A stretch of DNA of 64,000 nt from Caballeronia mineralivorans PML1(12). GTDB lineage: Bacteria; Pseudomonadota; Gammaproteobacteria; Burkholderiales; Burkholderiaceae. The position numbers and the translations under genes are program-made. The notes under the pieces were generated by a model that made no database searches, was not told the origin of the DNA, and saw nothing but the letters and a program-made list of their open reading frames with translations. Of the stretch, positions 1 to 8,336 are shown piece after piece. The DNA lies in NCBI RefSeq assembly GCF_001028175.1, contig NZ_AEJF01000115.1, positions 1-64,000 on the forward strand. The letters run 5' to 3'. The first letter of the stretch is position 1, and each line of letters opens with the position of its first letter.

Positions 1-1293
1 ATCGAAGCCGGCGAACGCGCGCAGCGCGGCTGGCGCACGCTCACCGCGGCGCAGCGCGCGGTGGTCCTGAAGCGCTGGTACGCACTGATAGTCGCGAACA
101 CGGACGACCTCGCGGCGATCATGTCGGCCGAGCAAGGCAAACCGCTCGCGGAAGCGAAAGGTGAGATCGGTTATGCGGCGTCGTTCATCGAATGGTTCGC
201 CGAGCAGGCCAAACGGATCGACGGCGACGTGCTCGCCTCGCCGGCCGCCGACAAGCGGATGCTGGTGACGAAGGAGCCGATCGGCGTCTGCGCCGCGATC
301 ACACCGTGGAACTTCCCGGCTGCGATGATCACGCGCAAGGTCGCGCCCGCGCTCGCCGCCGGCTGCGCAATGATCGTGAAGCCGGCTGAAGCCACGCCGT
401 TATCGGCGCTCGCGCTGGTCGAGCTTGCGCATCGTGCGGGCGTACCGGCCGGCGTGTTCAGCGTCGTCGTCGGCGACCCGCACTCGATCGGCACGGAGAT
501 GACCAGCAACCCGATCGTGCGCAAGCTCTCGTTCACGGGCTCGACGCCGGTGGGCCGCATGCTGATGAGCCAGTGCGCGCCGACGGTCAAGAAGCTCTCG
601 CTCGAACTCGGCGGCAACGCGCCGTTCATCGTGTTCGACGATGCCGACCTCGATGCGGCGGTCGAGGGCGCGCTCGCCTCGAAGTACCGGAATGCCGGTC
701 AAACCTGCGTCTGCACGAACCGCTTCTACGTGCAGGACAGCGTGTACGACGTGTTCGCAGAAAAATTCACGGCGGCGGTCGCCCGAATCATGGTCGGCAA
801 CGGTTTCGAGGGCGGTGTCACGCAAGGCCCGCTCATCAACGAGGCCGCTGTCGAGAAGGTCGAAGCGCATATCGCCGACGCGGTGGCACACGGCGCGCGC
901 GTGCTCACTGGCGGCAAGCGTCATGCGGCCGGCAAGCTCTTCTTCGAGCCGACTGTGGTGGATGGCGTCACTGCTTCAATGCGCTTCGCGACCGAGGAAA
1001 CCTTCGGCCCCGTCGCCCCGCTTTTTCGCTTCCGCGACGAGCGCGAGGCAATCACGGCGGCGAACGCCACCGAGTTCGGTCTCGCCGCCTACTTCTACAG
1101 CCGCGACATCGGCCGGATCTGGCGCGTGTCCGAGGCGCTCGAATATGGCATGGTCGGCATCAACACGGGCCTGATCTCGAATGAAGTCGCGCCGTTCGGC
1201 GGCGTCAAGCAATCCGGCCTCGGGCGCGAAGGCTCGAAATACGGCATCGAGGAATATCTTGAGATCAAGTACCTGTGCATGGGTGGCCTCTGA
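1..1293 (+). CDS. gabD: NAD(P)-dependent succinate-semialdehyde dehydrogenase-like protein (5' partial)
   Basis: The reading frame is open from the first base, so the true start lies outside the window; about 430 residues are visible of a usual 480-490. It belongs to the aldehyde dehydrogenase superfamily and most resembles GabD, which oxidises succinate semialdehyde to succinate. Visible landmarks are the ITPWNFP cofactor-binding stretch, the FTGSTPVG loop, the LELGGNAPF motif with the general-base Glu, the NAGQTC motif with the catalytic Cys, and the EETFGPVAP segment. It ends with a normal [13 protein letters not shown] tail. The substrate cannot be fixed from sequence: related semialdehyde dehydrogenases share all of these motifs. 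The next gene has its own leader, so it is probably not in the same operon. Confidence 0.85.
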   Translation: MEAGERAQRGWRTLTAAQRAVVLKRWYALIVANTDDLAAIMSAEQGKPLAEAKGEIGYAASFIEWFAEQAKRIDGDVLASPAADKRMLVTKEPIGVCAAITPWNFPAAMITRKVAPALAAGCAMIVKPAEATPLSALALVELAHRAGVPAGVFSVVVGDPHSIGTEMTSNPIVRKLSFTGSTPVGRMLMSQCAPTVKKLSLELGGNAPFIVFDDADLDAAVEGALASKYRNAGQTCVCTNRFYVQDSVYDVFAEKFTAAVARIMVGNGFEGGVTQGPLINEAAVEKVEAHIADAVAHGARVLTGGKRHAAGKLFFEPTVVDGVTASMRFATEETFGPVAPLFRFRDEREAITAANATEFGLAAYFYSRDIGRIWRVSEALEYGMVGINTGLISNEVAPFGGVKQSGLGREGSKYGIEEYLEIKYLCMGGL

Positions 1294-1415
1294 GCGATGC
1301 CGCTTCGGCAGCCGGCTACCAGCCGCATTCATCACGCCAAAATCGACGTACAGCAGTCGTTCGACAGTAGTCCAAACGTCACCAGGGGCACCACGCGTCA
1401 GTGGGTAAAGCCGCG

Positions 1416-1445
1416 TTGACACTCGTAATACTGTTATGCAATCAT
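1416..1445 (+). promoter_or_regulatory. Putative sigma-70 promoter for the ubiD-MFS operon
   Basis: A perfect TTGACA box (1416-1421) is followed after 18 bases by AATCAT (1440-1445, four of six matches to TATAAT). It leaves a leader of about 45 bases to the ATG at 1496, which has a strong AAGGAG Shine-Dalgarno at 1485-1490. The -10 match is modest, so this is a candidate only. Confidence 0.35.
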
Positions 1446-1495
1446 ACAATCACACTATTCTACCCGCCCACTGGGTCTCATATTAAGGAGACAGA

Positions 1496-3157
1496 ATGTC
1501 ATCATCGCCTCACGATCTTTCGCGAACGGAAACTGCCGGCGGTGCCCCGCGCGACCTGCAGGAACATATCGCCCGGCTGGAGGCAAAGGGGCTGCTGATC
1601 CGCATCGAGCGGCCGATCAACAAGGATACGGAGCTGCACCCGCTGGCGCGCTGGCAGTTCCAGGGTGGGCTGCGCGAAGATCAGCGCCGCGCTTTCCTGT
1701 TCACCAATGTGGTCGACAGCGACGGCCAGACTTATGACATCCCGGTGCTGATCGGCGGCCTTGCCGCCTCGCCGGAGATCTACGCCACCGGCCTCGGCCT
1801 GCCGGTCGAGCAGATCGGCCGCGCCTGGACGGACGCGATCGCCGAGCCGGTTCCGCCCGTCATGGTGGCGCAGGCGCCCTGCCAGGAGGTGGTGATCAGC
1901 GGCGATGCGCTGAAGGAAAAGGGCTTGTCGCGCCTGCCGGTGCCGGTTTCCACGCCAGGCTTCGACGCGGCGCCCTATCTCACCGCGACGCTCTGCGTGA
2001 CCAAGGATCCCGAGAGCGGCGTCCAGAACATGGGTACCTACCGCGCCGCGCTGAAGTCGGAAAATCGGCTGGGTGTGCGCATGGCGAGCCGCCTGTCGGG
2101 AGCTGGTGGTTATCTCCATTGGGAGAAATATCGGGCCAAGGGCCAGCAGATGCCGTGCGCTATCGTGCTGGGCTGCGCGCCCGCCGTGCTGTTCACCGGG
2201 CCGCAAAAGCTCCAGATCGACCAGGACGAGATGGCTGTTGCCGGCGGCTTGATGCGCGCGCCGGTCGAGGTGGTGCGCTGCAAAACCATCGATCTCGTCG
2301 TTCCCGCCGATGCCGAAATCGTGATCGAAGGCCTGATCGACACCGATGCGCTGGAGCCCGAAGGCCCGTTCGGCGAAAGCCACGGCCACGTCGCGCTCGA
2401 AGACTACAACATGTCCATGCACGTCACTGCGATCACGATGAAGAAGAAGCCCGTCTTCGTCTCGATCATCAGCCAGGTAACGCCCAGCGAAAGCTCCGTG
2501 CTGAAGAAAGTGGCCTATGAGCCGATGTTCCTCGAGCATCTGCAGAAGGTGATGGGCGTGCGCGGCATCGAGCGGGTGGTGATGCACGAGCCGTTGACCA
2601 ACCTGCGCAAGGTGATCTTCCTCCAGTTTGCACGCGGCACGCAGCAGGCGGAGGTCTGGCGTGGCCTGCAAGGGGCCGCAACGCTCCAGGCGCAGTGCGG
2701 CAAGCTGGTCATCGCCGTCTCCGAGGATATCGACCCGGAAAACGCCGATGCCGTCTTCTGGTCGCTGGCCTATCGCTCCGACTTCACGCACGACGTGCAT
2801 GTGACGCCCTATCGCACCAGCGGGCATGGTCCCAAGTCCGGCCGCGCGCCGCTAGAAAGTACGCTGCTGATCGACGCAACGCTGAAGCACGCCATGCCGC
2901 CGCTGGCCCTGCCGAAGGAGGAATACATGACCGCGGCACGCAAGATCTGGGAAGAGCTGGAACTCCCCCGCCTCACGCCGCAGCCGCCATGGCATGGCTA
3001 TCACCTGGGCGACTGGGACAAGCGCTGGGATGAGTATGCAGAAGCGGCTACCTCTGGCGGCTGGCGCGAGACGGGCGAGCGCACCTGGGCCAACCGGCGC
3101 GGCGGGGTGAAGCCGGAAACACCGGTGCGCGAAGCCTCGGGCGACCACAGCGAGTGA
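1496..3157 (+). CDS. UbiD-family (prenyl-FMN-dependent) decarboxylase
   Basis: A 553-residue UbiD-family protein. These enzymes use prenylated FMN, made by a UbiX-type prenyltransferase, for reversible decarboxylation of aromatic or alpha,beta-unsaturated acids. The N-terminal half holds the LIGGLAASPEIYATGLG region and MGTYRA, containing the conserved catalytic-region Arg; the middle carries EGPFGESHGHVALED, matching the Glu-Asp-containing prFMN pocket of Fdc1/UbiD relatives. The ATG at 1496 has AAGGAG five bases upstream. The stop codon overlaps a GTG of the downstream frame, and an aromatic-acid MFS transporter follows, so the pair probably imports and decarboxylates (or reversibly carboxylates) an aromatic acid. 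No ubiX-like gene is in the window. The exact substrate cannot be read from sequence. It is more likely catabolic than UbiD of ubiquinone synthesis, given its neighbour. Confidence 0.85.
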   Translation: MSSSPHDLSRTETAGGAPRDLQEHIARLEAKGLLIRIERPINKDTELHPLARWQFQGGLREDQRRAFLFTNVVDSDGQTYDIPVLIGGLAASPEIYATGLGLPVEQIGRAWTDAIAEPVPPVMVAQAPCQEVVISGDALKEKGLSRLPVPVSTPGFDAAPYLTATLCVTKDPESGVQNMGTYRAALKSENRLGVRMASRLSGAGGYLHWEKYRAKGQQMPCAIVLGCAPAVLFTGPQKLQIDQDEMAVAGGLMRAPVEVVRCKTIDLVVPADAEIVIEGLIDTDALEPEGPFGESHGHVALEDYNMSMHVTAITMKKKPVFVSIISQVTPSESSVLKKVAYEPMFLEHLQKVMGVRGIERVVMHEPLTNLRKVIFLQFARGTQQAEVWRGLQGAATLQAQCGKLVIAVSEDIDPENADAVFWSLAYRSDFTHDVHVTPYRTSGHGPKSGRAPLESTLLIDATLKHAMPPLALPKEEYMTAARKIWEELELPRLTPQPPWHGYHLGDWDKRWDEYAEAATSGGWRETGERTWANRRGGVKPETPVREASGDHSE

Positions 3158-3216
3158 GCGCCAACGCGCCAGCCGCATGTAAGCAACCCCAGGAGCAGAG
3201 GCATCCGGAGACCGCC

Positions 3217-4575
3217 ATGACCCAAAACAATACCGTCGATATCGCCCAAGTCGTCGAGACGCAGGAGCGCAGCTGGTTCACCGTGACCCTCTTCGTTCTG
3301 TGCGCCGTCGTCATGCTGGCGGACGGCTTCGACAATCAGGCTTTGAATTACGCCGCGCCCGGTATCATCAAGGAATGGGGCATCAACCGGGCCCTGATGA
3401 CGCCCGTGTTTAACGTCAGCATCATCGGCTGGATGGCGGGTTCGGTCTTTTTCGCCATGCTGGCCGACCGCATCGGCCGGCGGCGCGCCATCCTGCTTGC
3501 TACCGCGCTGTTCGGCGGCTTCACTTTCGCCGTGCCCTTCGCCCACAATCTGGTCGAACTGTCGATCCTGCGCTTCTGCGCCGCGCTCGGCATCGGCGGC
3601 GGCATGCCGATGGCGGTCTCGCTGATCACAGACTATGCCCGCTCGGGTAAGCGCGGGCTGATCATTACCCTCCTCTATCTCGGCTACACCGCCGGCTCGT
3701 CCGGCGGCGGTCTTCTCGCGGCGGAGATAATCCCGGCGTATGGCTGGCGCTCGGTCTTCTATGTCGGTGGCGCCGGCGCCGTGGTGGCGGGCATCATCCT
3801 GTTCGCCGGCCTGCCTGAATCCATCCGCTACCTGATCCTGCGCAACCCCACCAGCGAGCGCATCCTGGCCTATGCCCGCAAGCTGAAGCCCAGCGCGCAA
3901 TTCGCGGACGACACGCGCTTCACCATCCAGGAGCAGGCGCGCACGGGTGTGCCGGTGACGCACCTCTTCACCGAGGGCCGTTCGGCCATGACCGTCTTCC
4001 TGTGGCTGGCGCTTGGCTTATCCTTCGTCACCCACTTCTTCCTGTCGCAGTGGATGACGACGCTGCTGACCGACGAAATCGGCTTCGCCAATGCGGCCCG
4101 CAGCCAGGCTCTGTTCCAGCTTGGTGCCGGCTTCAGCTGGTTCTTCGGCTGGATGATCGACAGGAAGGGCGTACGGGTGATGACGCTGACGATGATCCTC
4201 GGCGCCATTCCGGTGGCGGCCCTGGGGCTGGCCGTCGGTACGGGCGCCGGTCTCACCATGGCGATGGCGCTGGTCTCGGGTCTGCTGGTCCTGGGTGGGA
4301 ATATCGGCCTCAATGCCATTTCGAGCATGATCTATCCGACCTTCATCCGCTCTACCGCGACCGGCGCCTCCTTCGCGGTGGCGCGCATCGGCGCCATCGT
4401 CGGCCCGCTGCTCGCCGGTGTCCTGATCTCCATCGGAACGCCGATCGGAACGATCTTTCTTCTCGGTGCGTTGCCGATGCTGGCGGCCGGTGTCGCCTGC
4501 TTCATGCTCAACAGAACCATCACGCCAGAAGCAGCGCAAGAAATGTCCTTGCGCTCGGCGCTGTCGCGACACTGA
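3217..4575 (+). CDS. MFS transporter, aromatic acid:H+ symporter (AAHS) type
   Basis: About 452 residues with twelve predicted membrane segments. The first helix carries the DGFD motif followed by an AAP triplet, diagnostic for the AAHS subfamily (PcaK/BenK-like), and the loop between helices 2 and 3 has the MFS signature LADRIGRRRAI. The mid-protein loop contains PESIRYLILRNP, also usual in this family. I prefer the ATG at 3217, with GGAG at 3207-3210, over an upstream GTG at 3154 that overlaps the ubiD stop and would add 21 unlikely residues. Family knowledge points to uptake of benzoate- or hydroxybenzoate-like acids; pairing with a UbiD decarboxylase 59 bases upstream supports a common substrate. 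Confidence 0.85.
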   Translation: MTQNNTVDIAQVVETQERSWFTVTLFVLCAVVMLADGFDNQALNYAAPGIIKEWGINRALMTPVFNVSIIGWMAGSVFFAMLADRIGRRRAILLATALFGGFTFAVPFAHNLVELSILRFCAALGIGGGMPMAVSLITDYARSGKRGLIITLLYLGYTAGSSGGGLLAAEIIPAYGWRSVFYVGGAGAVVAGIILFAGLPESIRYLILRNPTSERILAYARKLKPSAQFADDTRFTIQEQARTGVPVTHLFTEGRSAMTVFLWLALGLSFVTHFFLSQWMTTLLTDEIGFANAARSQALFQLGAGFSWFFGWMIDRKGVRVMTLTMILGAIPVAALGLAVGTGAGLTMAMALVSGLLVLGGNIGLNAISSMIYPTFIRSTATGASFAVARIGAIVGPLLAGVLISIGTPIGTIFLLGALPMLAAGVACFMLNRTITPEAAQEMSLRSALSRH

Positions 4576-4626
4576 CGGGTTTCTTCCGAAGCCCAGGTTA
4601 TGGTCAGGCAACCACTCGGTATTTTC

Positions 4627-5664
4627 ATGGATAGCGTCAATCTCGAAGTGCTGAAGGCGAGCGTTCGCTGGATCGAGAGCGGCCATCGCGTGCTGCTCGT
4701 CACCGTAGTCAGGACGTGGGGTTCGTCGCCGCGGCCCGAAGGGGCCATGCTGGCGATTTGCGAGGACGGCTCGGTGGTCGGCTCGGTATCCGGCGGCTGC
4801 ATCGAGGACGACCTGATCGACCGCGTGCGCCGGCTCGGCATTCAGCAAACGCTCCCGGAAGCCATGAAGTATGGCATTTCCGCCGATGAGGCGCATCGCT
4901 TCGGATTGCCGTGCGGCGGCACGATCGAGCTGGTGCTCGAACCTCTGACGCGCGCGAGCGGCATCGACGATTTGTGCCGTCGGGTCGGTGCCGGCGAGCT
5001 CGTCGCGCGCTCGCTCGACATGGAGAGCGGCGCGGCGAGACTCGTGCCAGCGCACTCGGCCGATGGCACCGATTTCGACGGGCACCGGCTGCTGACCATT
5101 CACGGTCCGCGTTACCGGATGCTCGTGATCGGTGCCGGTCAGCTCTCGAACTATCTTTGCCAGATCGCACTCGGGCTCGACTATCAAGTGACCGTCTGCG
5201 ATCCGCGGGAGGAATACACCGACGCCTGGTACGTACCAGGCACGACGCTCGTACGTACGATGCCGGACGACACCGTACTCGACATGAAGCTCGACGAGCG
5301 CTGCGCGGTAATTGCGCTGACACACGATGCGAAGCTCGACGACCTCGCGTTAATGGAGGCGATCAGAACGCCCGCATTCTACGTTGGCGCGCTGGGCTCG
5401 CGCCGGAACAATGCCGCAAGACGCGAGCGGCTCGAGACGTATTTCGATCTCAACAAAGATGAACTCATCCGGTTGCGCGGGCCCGTTGGTATTTATATCG
5501 GCAGCCGTACGCCGCCGGAAATCGCGGTGTCGATACTCGCCGAAGTTACGGCGGTTAAGAACGGTGTGGCATTGCCGGGCGAATTTCGGGTCGAAGAGGC
5601 AAAAACTACGCTGGATATCGCGGTGAATGGACAGACGAGCTGCGCCGTAGTGAAGCGTCATTGA
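4627..5664 (+). CDS. XdhC/CoxI-family molybdenum-enzyme maturation protein
   Basis: A 345-residue XdhC/CoxI-family protein. Family members bind molybdenum cofactor, help its sulfuration and insert it into xanthine-dehydrogenase-type hydroxylases. The N-terminal domain shows RTWGSSPRPEGAML and SVSGGCIEDDL, both family hallmarks. The C-terminal Rossmann domain starts with LVIGAGQLSNYL and includes YVGALGSRRNNAARR and GIYIGSRTPPEIAVSIL. The start at 4627 gives the typical MDSVNLEVLK beginning; an in-frame ATG at 4600 is less likely. No molybdenum hydroxylase structural subunit lies in the window, so its client is encoded elsewhere, possibly beyond the left edge. Its placement after ubiD-MFS on the same strand, 51 bases downstream, may be operonic. 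Confidence 0.88.
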   Translation: MDSVNLEVLKASVRWIESGHRVLLVTVVRTWGSSPRPEGAMLAICEDGSVVGSVSGGCIEDDLIDRVRRLGIQQTLPEAMKYGISADEAHRFGLPCGGTIELVLEPLTRASGIDDLCRRVGAGELVARSLDMESGAARLVPAHSADGTDFDGHRLLTIHGPRYRMLVIGAGQLSNYLCQIALGLDYQVTVCDPREEYTDAWYVPGTTLVRTMPDDTVLDMKLDERCAVIALTHDAKLDDLALMEAIRTPAFYVGALGSRRNNAARRERLETYFDLNKDELIRLRGPVGIYIGSRTPPEIAVSILAEVTAVKNGVALPGEFRVEEAKTTLDIAVNGQTSCAVVKRH

Positions 5665-5784
5665 TTCACCTCGATAGCGGATCTTCCGCGGTCATTGCGT
5701 TGCGATTGAGATCACGAACAGCCTGGCAATGGGGAACAGTTGGGCGGTTCCAGAAGAAACTCAAACTAAATAATCGGGGGCAGC

Positions 5785-7329
5785 ATGCTTTCTCGTCTCT
5801 CCATTTCCGGCCGACTGTGGGCCATGATGGCCGTGCTGAGCCTGCTGATCATCATGGTCGGCGTGCTCGGGCAGATCGGCATGAAGCGTTCGAACGATGC
5901 GCTAAATTCCGCCTACTCGAACCAGCTGGCGGCATCGATTTCCGTAGGGCAATCCAATCTGGACCTAGAGATCGCGCGCGTGGTCCTGGATCGTGCCCTG
6001 ATGCACCCTGAGGCAGCCGATCTGTCGGCGGCCATCGCGAAGTCGCTCGGCCATCTTTCGGACTCCGATCGCGCGTGGCACACCTACCGGGCAATCAAGC
6101 TTGGGTCCGACGCGCAGGTGCTCGCGGACCGCGTGGATGAGGCGCGCTCTGCACTGGTACAACGCGGAATCGTACCGTTGGCCGATGCACTCAAACAAGG
6201 CGATCGCGAGACGGCGGATCACATCGCGACGAAGACGATGTCGCCGCTCTCGCTTGCGCTCTCGACCAGCACCGACTCGCTTGACCATTGGCAGAACGAG
6301 CATGGCAAGCAGGCGTTCGCCGCCGCGCAGCATTTCAATGAACGGTTGCGCCTCGTGGGTGTGGTGCTGATCGCGTTCGGGCTGGCCGTGTGCGTGGGCT
6401 GCGTGTATGGCTTGCACCGTTCGATCGCAATGCCGCTCGCCAACCTGCTTTCGGCGCTCCAGCGCATCGCACAAGGCGATTTGACCGTGCCGCTCAAGGC
6501 ACGCACGAGCGACGAAATGGGACAGCTCGTCGAAGGACTCGAACAGATGCAGGACGGCCTCCAACAGATGGTCCGGCAAGTCACACGCAGCTCCGATTCC
6601 ATTGCCACCAGCACGCAGCAGATTGCTGCCGGCAACAACGACCTCTCGCAGCGCACCGAGGAGCAGGCGGCATCGCTGCAGGAAACGTCGGCCAGCATGG
6701 AGCAGCTCACTTCGACAGTCCGGCAGAATGCGGACAACGCGCGCACCGCGCAAACGCTGACCGAATCAGCACATAGCGTGACCGCGCGCGGCTCGCAGGT
6801 CGTGGGCAACGTCGTGAATACGATGACGGAAATCCACCGCAGCTCGCAAAAGATCGCCGACATCACGGGCGTGATCGAAGGCATCGCATTTCAGACCAAC
6901 ATCCTTGCGCTCAATGCCGCGGTGGAAGCCGCTCGCGCCGGCGACCATGGACGCGGATTCGCCGTGGTCGCGTCCGAGGTGCGTTCGCTCGCGCAACGCG
7001 CCGGTATGGCCGCAAAGGAAATCAAAACGTTGATCGACGATTCGGTCGAACGTGTGGCGTCGGGCTCGCAGCTCGTCAACGTCGCGGGCGAAACGATGCA
7101 GGAGATCAGCGACTCGATCACTCGTGTCACGACGATCATGCGGGAGATCGCGAACGCGTCCGACGAGCAGCGCGATGGCATCGAGCAGGTGAGCCTTGCC
7201 GTGTCGCAGATGGAACAGGTGTCGCAGCAGAACGCGGCTCTGGTCGAGGAGGCGGCGGCCGCAGCCTCCTCGCTCGACGATCAGGCGAATATGTTACGCG
7301 ACGCGGTCTCGGTCTTCCGGCTGAAGTAA
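5785..7329 (+). CDS. Methyl-accepting chemotaxis protein (Tar-like)
   Basis: A 514-residue class I chemoreceptor. The first membrane helix is at about residues 10-33, followed by a periplasmic four-helix ligand-binding domain of the TarH/4HB type (about 34-190), a second helix (about 190-212), a HAMP domain, and the cytoplasmic signalling coiled coil. The highly conserved hairpin tip IAFQTNILALNAAVEAARAG is present, followed by GRGFAVVASEVRSLAQR. The C-terminus stops at SVFRLK without an NWETF-like CheR/CheB tether. A GGGGG-rich ribosome site precedes the ATG. Ligand unknown. It is a stand-alone gene, with no other chemotaxis genes nearby. Confidence 0.92.
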   Translation: MLSRLSISGRLWAMMAVLSLLIIMVGVLGQIGMKRSNDALNSAYSNQLAASISVGQSNLDLEIARVVLDRALMHPEAADLSAAIAKSLGHLSDSDRAWHTYRAIKLGSDAQVLADRVDEARSALVQRGIVPLADALKQGDRETADHIATKTMSPLSLALSTSTDSLDHWQNEHGKQAFAAAQHFNERLRLVGVVLIAFGLAVCVGCVYGLHRSIAMPLANLLSALQRIAQGDLTVPLKARTSDEMGQLVEGLEQMQDGLQQMVRQVTRSSDSIATSTQQIAAGNNDLSQRTEEQAASLQETSASMEQLTSTVRQNADNARTAQTLTESAHSVTARGSQVVGNVVNTMTEIHRSSQKIADITGVIEGIAFQTNILALNAAVEAARAGDHGRGFAVVASEVRSLAQRAGMAAKEIKTLIDDSVERVASGSQLVNVAGETMQEISDSITRVTTIMREIANASDEQRDGIEQVSLAVSQMEQVSQQNAALVEEAAAAASSLDDQANMLRDAVSVFRLK

Positions 7330-7345
7330 TCGGCGGGAACGAGAC

Positions 7346-7414
7346 TTGATATTGAGGAGCTTGGTGGTACAACGAGGAGTGCGCGCGACCTACGAGACCA
7401 TTCGGCGCCGGTGT
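7346..7414 (+). pseudogene. Frameshifted remnant of an IS6-family transposase
   Basis: Just after the chemoreceptor gene, one frame reads DIEEL and, after a single-base shift, the next reads VVQRGVRATYETIRRRCD. Together they match the RDVEELLLERG...VTYETIRCWC segment of the IS6 transposase encoded about 0.5 kb away on the opposite strand. Nothing else of the gene is visible on either side, so this is a short internal scrap of a second, oppositely oriented IS6 copy. The 90 bases between it and the complete element have no recognisable content. Confidence 0.55.
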
Positions 7415-7503
7415 GACAGATCAGTCTCCCGCGTTCCCGCCCGACACCCGAGACCTTAGCCGACGGCGAGGCGTCAAGGGGCGAGGGGCCGTGTTGCCCC
7501 CCC

Positions 7504-8335
7504 GGCGTTGTCAAGTTGGCGGCCGCCGATCGAGTGTGCGGCATACTAGTAGCTATCCTGATCAGATAGCCGTCTCGACTGCGGCAGAGACGGTCCAACC
7601 ATGCCATGCACCGAGACGTTCTTTTAGGATGGCGCGATGACGTGCAGCGTTCATCTGATGTCTTGGAAGGGCGGAGTGCTGACGGATCGGGCCGAAGCAT
7701 GAAAGAAAAGCCTGCGTGCGACGCGAATCGCGAAAGCCACACATCTGTCGTTCGCGCCTACGGGTTGGCTGGTGGCTGTTCTCGGCGCGGTTGTTTACGC
7801 GTGCGGCCGCTTTGACGAAAACGTGCTTTACCTGGGCGAGCTAAGGAATATCAGCCTTCGCGGCCGGATAACTGCGCAGTTGGTCGGTAACGATTCTGCG
7901 CGGCACCGGGTTTGAACGCAGTACCCACAGAAAGAAGCGCTTTGCCGCGGCCTTGTCGCGACGCTTTTGCACCAGCACGTCGAGTTCGGCGCCATGCTCG
8001 TCGACCGCTCGCCACAACAGATGCGGCTCACCGCGCAGCGTCACGAACATCTCATCTAAATGCCAGGTGCTGCCTGGCTTCCGCCGCACCGCCTTGGCGC
8101 ACCGAGCGAACCTCGCGCCAAATTTTTCGCACCAGCAACGGATCGTCTCGTACGTGACCACGATACCTCGCTCGAGCAACAACTCCTCGACGTCGCGTAG
8201 GCTCAGGCAGAACCGGAAATACCAGCGAACTGCGCAACTAATGACGACAGCAGGGAAGCGGCGGCCGTGATAAAGCGTTTTTGTCTTCTTCATCGTTTCA
8301 TTCTACCGCCGCATCTTCATCAACCTGACAGTGCC
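7504..8335 (-). mobile_element. IS6-family insertion sequence, 832 bp, with imperfect terminal inverted repeats
   Basis: The ends were placed by matching imperfect inverted repeats. Reading inward from 8335 on the minus strand the end begins GGCACTGTCAGGTTGATG; reading inward from 7504 on the plus strand it begins GGCGTTGTCAAGTTGGCG. They agree at 13 of the first 18 positions, and every mismatch is a transition. Both fit the GGCACTGTTGCA-like ends of the IS6 family, and the length is normal. The 8-bp flanks (7496-7503 and 8336-8343) do not match, so no target duplication is visible, suggesting a flanking deletion or rearrangement. The right end lies one base beyond the stop codon of the beta-barrel gene. 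Confidence 0.75.
7562..8293 (-). pseudogene. IS6-family transposase interrupted by one in-frame amber codon
   Basis: Read on the minus strand from the ATG at 8293, the frame encodes a normal 243-codon IS6 transposase except for a TAG at 7841-7843, where relatives usually have a Glu codon after the ADIP residues. Reading through gives LAQVKHVFVKAAARVNNRAE and then the typical GFRDSRRTQAFLSCFGPIR tail, with no other disruption. The DDE catalytic residues are all present: Asp in TWHLDEMF, Asp in VTDQLRSY and Glu in NNRAENSH. The stop falls between the second Asp and the Glu, so the unsuppressed product would be a 150-residue protein lacking the third catalytic residue. The element is probably immobile unless the amber codon is suppressed or complemented in trans. 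Confidence 0.85.
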
Positions 8336-8336
8336 C

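Noticed and set aside
1502-2827. 441-codon minus-strand frame opposite ubiD
   Set aside because: Shadow frame with no domain; the opposite strand is a textbook UbiD-family protein with a strong ribosome site.
4018-5325. 435-codon minus-strand frame opposite the MFS and xdhC genes
   Set aside because: It crosses two well-supported plus-strand genes, and its product is His/Arg/Asp-rich with no recognisable domain.
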